Counted from the stretch's first letter, positions 1-8,055 are shown. The stretch: DNA of 15,840 nucleotides from Alphaproteobacteria bacterium (GCA_023136145.1 JAGLRU010000314.1:1-15840); one strand, 5' to 3'. Translations and numbers: made by a program. The notes: generated by a model from the letters alone, not told the origin.

Positions 1-198
1 AACCCATCTCTTATCAATCACTCGTCCTTCACTACTGGCGGTAATATCATAAAACACCAACTCGTCCGCGCCCTCATCGGCATATTTTTGTGCCAGATCA
101 CAAATATCCCCCATATCACGATGGTTGCGGAACTGCACACCTTTGACCACACGGTCGTCTTTTACATCAAGGCAGGGAATAATACGTTTGGCTAACAT
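1..198 (-). CDS. hisF: HisF, imidazole glycerol phosphate synthase cyclase subunit (N-terminal part)
   Basis: The first 66 codons of HisF are visible; the rest lies beyond the left edge. The protein begins MLAKRIIPCLDVKDDRVVKG, the characteristic first beta strand of the HisF barrel with the catalytic Asp in PCLDV, and continues through a GADELVFYDIT segment typical of the second and third strands. HisF is the cyclase half of the HisH-HisF complex: it uses ammonia from HisH to turn PRFAR into imidazole glycerol phosphate and AICAR in the cytoplasm. The ATG at 196-198 lies inside the 3' end of hisA, with a 7-base overlap (ATGTTAG), so the two genes are probably translationally coupled. Identification is very safe; completeness of the gene cannot be judged. 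Confidence 0.96.
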   Translation of the reverse strand, partial: MLAKRIIPCLDVKDDRVVKGVQFRNHRDMGDICDLAQKYADEGADELVFYDITASSEGRVIDKRWV

Positions 199-917
199 GT
201 CACAGCCTCCAATGCTTCACGCAAGGTGAAGGCTCCTTCATAAAGGGCTTTGCCGATAATGACGCCATTAGTGGTAAGATTTTTTAAGTCCTGCAATGCA
301 TGAATACCGCCAGATGCCTGAATGGACAAGCCGGGAAAATTTTGCACCAAGTCTTTGTATAAGGAAAAATTACAGCCCTGCATTGTGCCGTCTTTTGAAA
401 TATCAGTGCAAAGAACGTGCTTAATGCCTGCGCTTTGATAGTCTGTTAGAAAATCATTTAAGCTGATTGTGCTGCTTTCCTGCCAGCCGGAAACGGCAAT
501 TTTATATGTATGATTTTGCTCTATCACATCAGCAGCGAGACAAATACGATCCGTCCCAAAATTAACAATAATTCTCTTTGCCAGATCGGGGTTTTTAATG
601 GCCATAGAGCTAATAACCACGCGGCTTGCACCTGCATCAATCAATGTTTGCACATCATTCAAAGATCGTGCGCCGCCGCCTGTTTGGACGTTTAAACCGC
701 TTTCTTGAATGATTTTTGTGATTAAACCTGTTTGACGGCTTACCGGATTTTTTGCACCATCCAGATCAACCACATGCAACCATTTTGCTCCATTTTGCTT
801 GTACGCCTTGGTAATATCAACTGGATCAAAATTATAGGTTGTTTGCCGTGCAAAATCACCCTTATGCAGCCGTACACACTTTCCATCAATCAAATCTATC
901 GCAGGATAAATAATCAT
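192..917 (-). CDS. hisA: HisA, ProFAR isomerase
   Basis: This 241-residue protein has the normal length of HisA, the (beta/alpha)8-barrel isomerase that converts ProFAR to PRFAR (step 4 of histidine synthesis). It starts MIIYPAIDLIDGKCVRL with the catalytic Asp in AIDL (residue 8). The barrel phosphate-binding signatures are present: GGGARS near residue 80, the second catalytic Asp in the TDISKDGTMQG motif near residue 170, and ASGGIH plus GVIIGKALYEG near the C-terminus. It lies 2 bases after the hisH stop and overlaps hisF by 7 bases, so it belongs to the operon without an internal promoter that I can see. PriA-like dual function is not suggested, because no separate trpF context is visible. 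Confidence 0.97.
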   Translation of the reverse strand: MIIYPAIDLIDGKCVRLHKGDFARQTTYNFDPVDITKAYKQNGAKWLHVVDLDGAKNPVSRQTGLITKIIQESGLNVQTGGGARSLNDVQTLIDAGASRVVISSMAIKNPDLAKRIIVNFGTDRICLAADVIEQNHTYKIAVSGWQESSTISLNDFLTDYQSAGIKHVLCTDISKDGTMQGCNFSLYKDLVQNFPGLSIQASGGIHALQDLKNLTTNGVIIGKALYEGAFTLREALEAVTC

Positions 918-919
918 GA

Positions 920-1507
920 TTACATCCCCATAAAGTTTTTAAGGAGTTGCGCTCCTGCATTGCCGGAGCGTTCGGGATGGAATTGGCATCCCATAAAATT
1001 ATCTTGTGCGGCAACGGCGGAAAATGGCAATCCGTAATCCGTTTCACCAATCGTATAATCACCCGTTCCCGCACGGTATGAATGCACAAAATAGAAATAG
1101 CTTTTGTTTTTAACGTCCTTTGTCAGAGGATGCGGCTTGTTGAAAGAGACAGTGTTCCACCCCATATGCGGGATAATTGCGCATGATTTTTTGTTAAATT
1201 TAGTCACAGTACCGTCAATAATACCAAGCATATCGGTGTTGCCTTCATCCGAACGGGTGAATAATAACTGCATACCTAAACATATACCTAAAACAGGTTG
1301 AGTAAGGCTTTTCAGGCAGTCAATAAGGTCATTTGTACGCAATTGCGCCATCGTTGTTCCTGCTGCACCGACACCGGGCAGAATAACGTGATCTGCATTG
1401 ATGATTGTATCAGGATCAGACGTAAGGATACCTTTTACGCCGAGCCGTTCCAGCGCAAACAGAACCGATGCGATATTTGCGCCGCCGCTATCAACTACCG
1501 CAATCAT
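920..1507 (-). CDS. hisH: HisH, glutamine amidotransferase subunit of IGP synthase
   Basis: This 195-residue class I glutamine amidotransferase has the expected HisH length. The nucleophile elbow PVLGICLGMQLL carries the catalytic Cys at about residue 76, and the His-Glu pair of the triad is in QFHPERSG (about H177 and E179). PGVGAAG near residue 45 forms the oxyanion strand region. HisH hydrolyses glutamine and passes ammonia to HisF, whose gene follows two genes later in transcription order. The ATG overlaps the stop of the upstream hisC-hisB gene in an ATGA tetranucleotide, which points to translational coupling. All catalytic residues are present, so it should be active. Confidence 0.97.
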   Translation of the reverse strand: MIAVVDSGGANIASVLFALERLGVKGILTSDPDTIINADHVILPGVGAAGTTMAQLRTNDLIDCLKSLTQPVLGICLGMQLLFTRSDEGNTDMLGIIDGTVTKFNKKSCAIIPHMGWNTVSFNKPHPLTKDVKNKSYFYFVHSYRAGTGDYTIGETDYGLPFSAVAAQDNFMGCQFHPERSGNAGAQLLKNFMGM

Positions 1508-3168
1508 AATGCTCCCTTTGTGCTTGGCAAATCATTATCACCATCATCACGCCGAATGGCTTGACACAGCGAACGTCCCAAGGCTTTGAAGCAACCTTCT
1601 ACCATGTGGTGCGTGTTTTCACCTTCTACGCTAATGTGCAACGCGGCTTGTAGGTTTTCGGCAAAAGAACGAAAAACATGTTTAACCATATCGGTTGGTA
1701 AATCACCGACCATATTTTCAGGAAAGTTACCATCAAATTTTAGATAGAATCTACCGCTTAAATCAATAGTTGCTTGTGCCAGAGCCTCATCCATAGGCAC
1801 GGTGAATCCATAGCGTACGATCCCGCGTTTATCACCAAGAGCCTTTTTTAATGCTTGTCCAAGCGCAATTGCACAGTCTTCAATTGTGTGGTGTGGATCA
1901 ATCTCCAAATCGCCATCACATTCCAGTTCCAGTGAAAATCCACCGTGTTTGGCGACTTGTTCCAGCATGTGATCGTAAAATCCAATCCCTGTTTTAATGG
2001 TTATAGGAGATTGTGTGTCCAAATTGATGCGAACAGATATTGCTGTTTCGTTGGTGATGCGGTTGACGGTTGCAATTCGTTGTTTTGGCAATGCCGGCAA
2101 TTCTTCGTCACGCATGATCGCAAGCAGTTTATCCATTTCACTTTCACTGCCGATAGAGATTCGTACGCAATTCTCTAATTTAAATTGATAAGATTGATCG
2201 CGGATAATGAGGTTGTTTTGGAGGCAGGATTGTACAAAAGTTTTACTATCTTTTACTTTGATTAGAACGTAGTTGGCATCGGACGGGTAAACTGTTTCTA
2301 CAATATCTATCGTTTTTAATTTAGTGATAAAACGCTGCTTTCGGTTTAATAAGTCTGCACGCTTATCGGTCAGACGTTGTAAATTATCGGAAGTTAGGAT
2401 TTTGCTTACTGTCTCAACAACCGGCTGTGGAATAGGGTAAGGCGGCAGAATTTTCAAAATTAGATCAATAATGTCCTTTTGCGCTATTGTGGAACCGCAC
2501 CGTACTCCTGCTGCTGCATAGGATTTAGAAAGTGTACGTAAAACAACCAAATTCGGCGTGTTTTCAATATTTGGCAAAACACTTGCACCGTTTTTAGAAT
2601 ACTCAATGTAAGTTTCATCTACGACAATCAATGCTGTATCTTTGAACGAATTGCATAGCGTCAAAATATCCTCATTGTTCATGAGGTTGCCCGTTGGATT
2701 GTTTGGGGAGCAAATAAAAATCAGTTTTGTATTTTGATCGCTTTCTTTTTTTATTAGGTTTGTATCTAAAGCAAAGTTGCCCGTCAGTGGGGCGTTTTTT
2801 ACTTCTATGCCCTGAATTCCTGCAGAGTGTTCATACATTGCAAAAGTCGGCGGGCAAATGATAATATTGTCCTGATATGGCACACAAAAGACACGGATCA
2901 AGCAGTCAATCGCCTCATCTGCGCCGCGTGTCACCGCCATATTGCGTGAAGATACGTCATAAAGGCGGCACAATGTATCGGTTAGTTGCGCAGGTTGTTG
3001 ATCGGGATAATGGGACAGGTTTTCCGCACCGATATAAGGTTCAAATCCACATTCATTAGCATCCAGAAAGATCATATCAGGTTGCTTTTTGTACAGAGAG
3101 CGTGCCGATGAGTACGGCTTTATTTCTATAATATCGGAGCGTGCGCGTTTCAGGATAGAGTTTGTCAT
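1504..3168 (-). CDS. hisCB: HisC-HisB fusion: histidinol-phosphate aminotransferase + IGP dehydratase
   Basis: This single 554-codon frame carries two complete enzymes. Residues about 1-353 are a fold-type I aminotransferase of the HisC family, with SPNNPTG (154-160), the PLP-pyridine Asp in VVDETYIEY (D184) and the PLP lysine in TLSKSYA (K215). Residues about 364-554 are imidazoleglycerol-phosphate dehydratase, with GFYDHML, HHTIED (426-431) and ENTHHMVE (517-524), so the metal-binding His/Glu ligands are all kept. A short linker of about 10 residues joins them and no stop codon lies between. The two activities are consecutive pathway steps (6 then 7), but the domain order is the reverse of the reaction order. 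The well-known fusion of HisB is with a HAD-type phosphatase (HisNB of enterobacteria); a HisC-HisB fusion is unusual to my knowledge. The start ATG overlaps the hisN stop by 4 bases. I see no sign of decay in either half. Confidence 0.95.
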   Translation of the reverse strand: MTNSILKRARSDIIEIKPYSSARSLYKKQPDMIFLDANECGFEPYIGAENLSHYPDQQPAQLTDTLCRLYDVSSRNMAVTRGADEAIDCLIRVFCVPYQDNIIICPPTFAMYEHSAGIQGIEVKNAPLTGNFALDTNLIKKESDQNTKLIFICSPNNPTGNLMNNEDILTLCNSFKDTALIVVDETYIEYSKNGASVLPNIENTPNLVVLRTLSKSYAAAGVRCGSTIAQKDIIDLILKILPPYPIPQPVVETVSKILTSDNLQRLTDKRADLLNRKQRFITKLKTIDIVETVYPSDANYVLIKVKDSKTFVQSCLQNNLIIRDQSYQFKLENCVRISIGSESEMDKLLAIMRDEELPALPKQRIATVNRITNETAISVRINLDTQSPITIKTGIGFYDHMLEQVAKHGGFSLELECDGDLEIDPHHTIEDCAIALGQALKKALGDKRGIVRYGFTVPMDEALAQATIDLSGRFYLKFDGNFPENMVGDLPTDMVKHVFRSFAENLQAALHISVEGENTHHMVEGCFKALGRSLCQAIRRDDGDNDLPSTKGAL

Positions 3169-3949
3169 TGTGCCTCCCGATATAGATTTACAATTTCATC
3201 CGCTAAATCCGCTGAGCGTGTAGCAATAACGCCGTATTTTTCGCTTGCAGCTTGTGAAACATTAAATTGTATATCAGTGTAATCATTGCCCTCCAAGTCC
3301 AAAACCGTTATGCCTGCGTTTGTTAAAACTGGAAGCGCAGGCGCAATATCATGCAGGCGCAAACAGTTTTCTACAAAAGCATCTGCTGACCCTTCAATTA
3401 CGCCGGTTAACCCCATGCAATTCAATTCGGGTGTAATGTTTTTGGTATTATTTTTGAGTGTTTGCACAAAATAAGGCTTAAACATGCCATCAGGATTTGT
3501 GCAAGCGATTACACTATCTTGTAAAACTTTTGCTTCGTTTGGTTTTTGGCAGGTTTGATCTGATAGAAAAATCCGATCATTTAAAGGGTCGGTGATTGTT
3601 CCCGCAACTGCTTTACCTTTGTAAAGCAGACCAATAAGGGTTCCACCCCCCCCGGTTTCTTTGCCAGAAACTCCCGCGTTCCGTCCAGCGGATCAAGCAC
3701 CCAGATATAATCACGGTCTGTTTGATAAGCACCAAATTCTTCTCCCCAAATACCGTGATCAGGATACTGGTTTATAATAAGTTCACGCAAGCGTTTTTCT
3801 GTCTCACGGTCAGCAAAACTGGCAAGTGAGTCATCAGATTTTATTTCAATGCCAATATCAATACCGTCACAATATTTTTGATAAAATGCGCGTATAGAGT
3901 CACCAGCCTGCGGAATCAAAACATCTTCTATGAATTTCAAGTATTCCAT
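3165..3949 (-). pseudogene. hisN: HisN-type histidinol-phosphatase, frame broken at a run of eight G residues
   Basis: This is an inositol-monophosphatase-superfamily phosphatase that would supply the histidinol-phosphate phosphatase step (8). The first half, from ATG at 3949, contains WGEEFG (E70, E71) and LDPLDGT (D86, D89, T91), the metal-binding motifs. After KKPGG the frame is lost at eight C residues on the plus strand (3646-3653) and would stop at 3581. The second half continues in another frame (GTLIGLLYKGKAVAGTITDP, then the metal-site motif RLHDIAPALPVLTNAG) to a TGA at 3165. Rejoined, the protein is about 260 residues, normal for the family. Six G residues would give the spacing seen in relatives; nine would also restore frame with one extra Gly. 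It starts 1 base after the hisD stop and its stop overlaps the hisCB start by 4. Sequencing error, a real mutation, or frameshifting on the slippery run are all possible. Confidence 0.88.
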
Positions 3950-3950
3950 C

Positions 3951-5231
3951 TTACCTGCCTTCTGTACGAATGGAGATAGTGCGTGCATGCGCGTCCAATC
4001 CTTCCAAGATGGCCAGTGTTTCAACCGTATTGCCAATATTGCTTAATCCTGTTTCTGTGATCGTCTGCACCGTCATTGTTTTTTGGAAGGCTTCAACGCT
4101 CAAACCGGAATAGCTCCTCGCATAACCATAGGTCGGTAAAACGTGATTTGTGCCGCTGGCGTAATCACCTACGGCTTTCGGCGTACACTGGCCTAAAAAC
4201 ACCGATCCGGCATTTTGCACATCATCCAAATATTTGTCAGCATCTTCAAAGCATAAAATTAAGTGTTCCGGAGCATATTTATTTGCCGCTGTGATTGCTT
4301 CGTCCATATTATCCACGATAACCGCAAGGCTGTTTTCTAACGCGGCTTTGGCAATATTACGCCGTGGCAGCGTTTTTAACTGGTTATTAATTTCATTTTG
4401 AATCTGATCCGATAAATTATGCGATGGCGTTATAAGTAAGACTTGTGAATTTATGTCATGTTCGGCTTGTGACAATAAATCAGCAGCTACAAAAGCCGGA
4501 TTGCTGGTTTCATTGGCAATGACGCATACTTCCGAAGGGCCGGCAGGCATATCTATTGCGGTACCATTTATATCGCATGATACTTGTATTTTAGCTTCGG
4601 TCACATAAGCATTGCCGGGACCAAAAATTTTATCACATTTGGGAATGGTTTCTGTACCATATGCCATCGCCGCAATGGCCTGCGCTCCACCGATTTTGAA
4701 TATGTTTTCAATGCCGCACAGCTTTGCAGCATAGAGAATGTAGGGATTTACCTCTCCGTTTTTATCGCACGGTGTACAAAGTGTGATGTTCGGGCATCCT
4801 GCAATTTGAGCAGGTATGCCGAGCATAAGTGTTGTAGAGACAAGCGGTGCAGTACCGCCCGGTACGTATAGTCCAATATTTTCAAGAGGTCGTGTAATGC
4901 GCCGGCACTGAACACCCGGCATAGTATCAAGCGAGTAAGCTGCAAAGCCCTGCTTTTTGTGAAATGTTTTGATGTTTTGATATGCTGTATCAATAGCTTT
5001 ACAAATTTTAAGGTTAAAGTCTTTTGATTGTTTTTGAACAATAAAAGAATCCAATGTTACGCCGTCAAAACGCTTTATATATTGATGGACAGCTGCGTCG
5101 CCATTTTGCCGGATGTTTCGAAGAATGCCTGCAACCTGCGCTTTAATATCAGTGTTGTTTGCAATAGTCGGGCGTTGCAAATACGTTTGTTGCTCATTCT
5201 TATCCAGGTTGTTCCAAATTACTGTTTTCAT
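3951..5231 (-). CDS. hisD: HisD, histidinol dehydrogenase
   Basis: HisD performs the last two oxidations, histidinol to histidinal to histidine, with NAD and a Zn ion. At 426 residues it has family length. The zinc ligands known from the E. coli enzyme fall at the expected places: Q255 and H258 in LLSQAEHD, D356 in AVGDYASGTNHVLPT, and H415 in LDAHARTISIR. The catalytic Glu-His pair is in YAPEHLIL (E322, H323). The NAD-binding region shows GLYVPGGTAPL (120-130) and IGGAQAIAAMAYGTE (180-194). It starts 3 bases after the hisG stop and ends 1 base before hisN. A long frame on the same strand reaching from hisD into hisN is only an out-of-frame extension; the hisN start is the ATG at 3949. Confidence 0.98.
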   Translation of the reverse strand: MKTVIWNNLDKNEQQTYLQRPTIANNTDIKAQVAGILRNIRQNGDAAVHQYIKRFDGVTLDSFIVQKQSKDFNLKICKAIDTAYQNIKTFHKKQGFAAYSLDTMPGVQCRRITRPLENIGLYVPGGTAPLVSTTLMLGIPAQIAGCPNITLCTPCDKNGEVNPYILYAAKLCGIENIFKIGGAQAIAAMAYGTETIPKCDKIFGPGNAYVTEAKIQVSCDINGTAIDMPAGPSEVCVIANETSNPAFVAADLLSQAEHDINSQVLLITPSHNLSDQIQNEINNQLKTLPRRNIAKAALENSLAVIVDNMDEAITAANKYAPEHLILCFEDADKYLDDVQNAGSVFLGQCTPKAVGDYASGTNHVLPTYGYARSYSGLSVEAFQKTMTVQTITETGLSNIGNTVETLAILEGLDAHARTISIRTEGR

Positions 5232-5234
5232 AGC

Positions 5235-6125
5235 TTAATCCATCATCTTCTCAATAGGCAAAACGAGAATGGAGCTAGCCCCTTTAGCTTTTAAGTCCTC
5301 CATTGTATTCCAAAACACTTCCTCCTCGCTCACGGCGTGGACGGCAACTTGTTTATCACAGCCCTTTAAGGGGATAATCGTTGGAGCTTCGGAGCCGGGC
5401 AGAACGGTTTTAATTTCATCCAGCGCATTAATTGGTGCGTGCAGAACAATATATCTGCTACTTCGTGCTTTCAGGACGGCACTCATGCGCGTAACCAAGC
5501 GTGTACAAATATCATTTAAATCATCCGGCATATCAGAATTTTTAATCAATACAGCTTGGCTATTCAGTATTGTTTCAACTTCTTTCAACCCGTTTGAGGT
5601 TAAGGTACTACCCGTAGACACCAAATCGCAAATTGCATCGGCAAGGTGTGTTTTAGGGGCAATCTCCACTGCACCACGCATGGTTACAATTTTTGCATCT
5701 ATATTTTGATTTTGAAGATACTGCGCAAGCAATCCTTTATATGAGGTTGCAATTGTTTTTCCGTTAAAGAAATTTAGGTCGTTATAATCCGCTTCATTCG
5801 GTACGGCCAATGATAAACGGCATCGTCCAAAACCTAGTTTTATAAGTGTTTCCAGCTTGGAAAAGCTGCCATTTTCAGAGCATTCTTGCGCTTCAAACAG
5901 GACATTTTCACCAACAATTCCTAACTGACATACATCGGTGGCTATAAAAGCAGGAATGTCATCATCACGCACTAAAAGTACATCCAGCGGAAAGTTTTGC
6001 GCACGGCATAACAATTGGTCTTTGCTTTTTTCCAATGTGATCCCGCATTTAGACAATAAATCAAGCGAACGCTCCGACAGTCGTCCTGATTTTTGGACGG
6101 CTATCTTCAATCTTGTATTTTCCAT
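5235..6125 (-). CDS. hisG: HisG, ATP phosphoribosyltransferase (long form)
   Basis: HisG condenses ATP with PRPP, the committed first step of the pathway. At 296 residues it is the long form (HisG-L), with a C-terminal ACT-like regulatory domain (about residues 220-296, including IIPLKGCDKQVAVHAVSEE) that normally binds histidine for feedback inhibition. It should therefore not need the HisZ subunit required by short HisG. The N-terminus MENTRLKIAVQKSGRLSERS is typical of the family, and the PRPP-binding segment is recognisable as DAICDLVSTGSTLTSNGL. It begins 5 bases after the stop of the TrpR-like gene and is followed 3 bases later by hisD. The residues I recognise as conserved are all present. 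Confidence 0.97.
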   Translation of the reverse strand: MENTRLKIAVQKSGRLSERSLDLLSKCGITLEKSKDQLLCRAQNFPLDVLLVRDDDIPAFIATDVCQLGIVGENVLFEAQECSENGSFSKLETLIKLGFGRCRLSLAVPNEADYNDLNFFNGKTIATSYKGLLAQYLQNQNIDAKIVTMRGAVEIAPKTHLADAICDLVSTGSTLTSNGLKEVETILNSQAVLIKNSDMPDDLNDICTRLVTRMSAVLKARSSRYIVLHAPINALDEIKTVLPGSEAPTIIPLKGCDKQVAVHAVSEEEVFWNTMEDLKAKGASSILVLPIEKMMD

Positions 6126-6130
6126 TAAAT

Positions 6131-6403
6131 CTATCCCAGCCGTTTTAATATGGTGGTATAGCCGTTATGACCATATTTGATAAAACGAGCTACCCGTCCC
6201 ACCGTAGTGGTGCTGACACCCGTTTCATCAGCGATCTGGCGATAAGACTTTTTCTCGACCAATAAACGTGCAACACGCCATCGCGCCGTAAATTCTTCCA
6301 CTTCGGATGGCGTGCAAAGATCGTAGAAGAATTGTCTGCACTCTTTCGTTGTTCTGAGCTTTAACACTGCTTCAAATAGCTTATTTTCTTCATTTTTTTG
6401 CAC
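6131..6403 (-). CDS. TrpR-superfamily regulator of the YerC/YecD type, likely his operon repressor
   Basis: This small protein (90 residues from the GTG at 6403) matches the TrpR-related YerC/YecD family: KECRQFFYDLCTPSEVEEF followed by the helix-turn-helix RQIADETGVSTTTVGRVARF and a short tail ending in ILKRLG. A TTG at 6418 would give five extra residues, but GGAG at 6413-6416 sits 9 bases before the GTG and overlaps the TTG codon, so GTG is preferred. It is the first gene of the his operon and ends 5 bases before hisG. YerC-like proteins have been linked to histidine regulation in Gram-positive bacteria, and TrpR itself binds an amino acid as corepressor, so an autoregulating histidine-responsive repressor is a reasonable inference. 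The ligand and the role are not shown by the sequence. Confidence 0.85.
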   Translation of the reverse strand: MQKNEENKLFEAVLKLRTTKECRQFFYDLCTPSEVEEFTARWRVARLLVEKKSYRQIADETGVSTTTVGRVARFIKYGHNGYTTILKRLG

Positions 6404-6425
6404 GTTACGTGACTCCAATTTTGTA

Positions 6426-6448
6426 GTATTGAGTTAGTAAGTTAATAC
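6426..6448. promoter_or_regulatory. 23-bp near-perfect palindrome, candidate operator of the TrpR-like regulator
   Basis: The sequence reads GTATTGAGTTA, a central G, then TAAGTTAATAC; 18 of the 22 non-central positions are self-complementary. It lies 23 bases upstream of the GTG start of the regulator and covers the position expected for the -10 box behind the TTGACA at 6462-6467. A repressor bound here would block the operon promoter. Within it AGTTAGTA and AGTTAATA (6432-6447) also form a tandem 8-mer repeat with one mismatch. No histidine-rich leader peptide or attenuator hairpin is visible in the short leader, which fits repressor control. Confidence 0.65.
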
Positions 6449-6467
6449 AGTAATACATATTTGTCAA
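6439..6467 (-). promoter_or_regulatory. Candidate promoter of the his operon
   Basis: On the minus strand a perfect TTGACA (-35) occupies 6467-6462. A 17-base spacer leads to TAACTT (6444-6439), a weak -10; overlapping alternatives are TTAACT (16-base spacer) and TATTAA (14-base spacer). The likely transcription start is therefore around 6430, giving a leader of about 30 bases before the GTG at 6403. The -35 box is convincing; the exact -10 is uncertain. Confidence 0.55.
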
Positions 6468-6560
6468 ATTTTATTTTTCTTGCATTTTCTGATATTTCCC
6501 GCACTACATAAACAGCTTGTGACCTGCAGGCCGTTATCAAAAGCGTTCAGATACACACAT

Positions 6561-6722
6561 TCATATTTCAAATTCCGCCAGAAACTGCTCGTCGATCAAG
6601 CGCATCAGTCTCAAATTTAACGACGATTCCCCTTTGGGATCGTAATACCAGCCGGATCGGCTGATTGAGAGCAAACGGTATTGTGTCAGAATGCTCAGAT
6701 TATAGTTGGACGGTTCTACCAT
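6561..6722 (-). mobile_element. IS3-family transposase OrfB, N-terminal fragment
   Basis: A 53-codon frame begins MVEPSNYNLSILTQYRLLSI, continues with SRSGWYYDP and LNLRLMRLIDEQFL, then stops. This is the start of an IS3-family OrfB just before the catalytic rve domain (relatives read LSI-RQC-LL-ISRS-YYY and LM-LIDE). The rve domain with its DDE residues is missing, so it is a dead fragment. Just upstream in the same frame are codons for RRRQE, which also fits the usual IS3 sequence before MVEP, so IS-derived DNA probably extends to about 6740 inside the 3' end of the MFS gene. No terminal inverted repeat is evident next to it. Confidence 0.75.
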
Positions 6723-7954
6723 TTCTTGACGCCTCCTAATCCCAATCGGCTGGAAGCATGTTCTAAAAAATCCACCGCCCGCCGTTTTCTCCGCAGTGCA
6801 AGAATACCGAGGCAGGCTCCAGCGAAGAACAGCCAGAGTACAAGCGTGATCAGGGCACCTTGTATGCCGTATTGATCTGACATCTTTCCGAGGATGAAGC
6901 TCACTGGAATAAACATCAGCGAGCGCAAGAGGCTCTGCGTCGATAATACTGTTGCGCGGCGTTCTGATCCTACCTTTTCATTGATGGCTTCGCTCACACG
7001 CGGCCACGCCATTCCGTAAAGGCATGTGCCGCCGAACATGAGCAGAATAATGCCTGTCCAGCCGAGATTTACGCTGGCTCCAAGGCAAATCAGAACGGCC
7101 AGTCCCCAGATAATGCTGAGTGCCTGATGACTCGTGACGCGGCCATCCACCTTATGGGCGAACTGGCTCGATAGGCCGCCCAGCAGGAAACCAACGGCCA
7201 TCAGCACGCCGTAAAGACTCTCAGGGATGTTCATTGCCATGTAATAAGGTTGCTGCATCCACATGATGAGTTTCGTTGAACTGAACATGATGGCGGAGAA
7301 AATGATTATCATGCCCACTTCTGCATGTCCGTGCAGCGCATACTTCGTTGTTTCGAGGACATCAAGGATCGGATGCTTTTCCGGTATCTTCCTATGGCGT
7401 TTTGGCTCCGTCATGCAGCAGGCGATAATGATCGAGAGAGCCATGATCGGAATCATGACGATGATGGGCAGTTGATGGTGCAGGCTGTAGAGAAAGCCTC
7501 CGGCGATGCTGGAGAACGCAACGCTGTAAAGTGCGATGCCCATGCGCCGACCTTCCAACCTTCGGAAGTCTTTCGTACGGCCTGTCGAGAGCAGGAGATC
7601 ATAAAGTATCGCTGTGACTGCGCCCGAAATAAGACCCATGCCGGTGCCGATTAGGCATTGAGCCGCTATAATGGCGGCAAGATTGTGACCTATAAGTAGA
7701 AAGGCATAGCCAATCATGTTGATTAGTGCGCCGAGTGCCAGAACATATTTTCTTTGCCAGACGTCTGCTAGCCAACTCGTCGGAACGTCGAGTATGACAA
7801 TAGCGGCGGCGAAAACCGCTTCCCCGATCAGGAGTTCTTTGAACCCCAGATTCATCTGGTCTCGGTAATAGGGCAGCATCACAGGTATTATAAACAGGAG
7901 GCTGATGCAGGCTGTGTAAATTTCGAGGAGTCTGATATTACGTTGTATTTTCAT
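6716..7954 (-). CDS. Major facilitator superfamily (MFS) transporter
   Basis: This 412-residue integral membrane protein has about 12 hydrophobic segments. The loop DVPTSWLADVWQRKYVLALG (about residues 56-75) is the MFS motif A after helix 2, and a long basic central loop (EPKRHRKIPEKHP) separates two six-helix halves. A proton-driven exporter is the most likely role; the substrate cannot be read from sequence. The start ATG at 7954 has only a weak ribosome site (AAGG about 7 bases upstream). A 39-codon small ORF lies 101 bases upstream on the same strand. The final residues (about GLGGVKKW) appear to be encoded, out of frame, by the IS3 fragment that follows, so the natural C-terminus may have been replaced; all membrane segments precede this point, so function may survive. 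Confidence 0.85.
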   Translation of the reverse strand: MKIQRNIRLLEIYTACISLLFIIPVMLPYYRDQMNLGFKELLIGEAVFAAAIVILDVPTSWLADVWQRKYVLALGALINMIGYAFLLIGHNLAAIIAAQCLIGTGMGLISGAVTAILYDLLLSTGRTKDFRRLEGRRMGIALYSVAFSSIAGGFLYSLHHQLPIIVMIPIMALSIIIACCMTEPKRHRKIPEKHPILDVLETTKYALHGHAEVGMIIIFSAIMFSSTKLIMWMQQPYYMAMNIPESLYGVLMAVGFLLGGLSSQFAHKVDGRVTSHQALSIIWGLAVLICLGASVNLGWTGIILLMFGGTCLYGMAWPRVSEAINEKVGSERRATVLSTQSLLRSLMFIPVSFILGKMSDQYGIQGALITLVLWLFFAGACLGILALRRKRRAVDFLEHASSRLGLGGVKKW

Positions 7955-8055
7955 GTCGTTATGCCTTAGTGCAGGTTTAGTATGAAAGGCAGGCTGAAAA
8001 TACTTTTTGGAGGATATTCTGCCAGACCTTCAAGGGAGGCCGGCAGTTTGAAGAG

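Noticed and set aside
1398..1589. Plus-strand frame with a His run (HYHHHHAEW) near the hisH/hisCB junction
   Set aside because: It is an antisense frame over two well-conserved genes. The His run is the complement of Asp/Gly-rich codons at the HisB C-terminus and not a leader peptide or tag.
6720..6724. Complete IS3 element beside the MFS gene
   Set aside because: Only about 160 bases of orfB are present; no rve catalytic domain, no orfA and no pair of terminal inverted repeats were seen around it.
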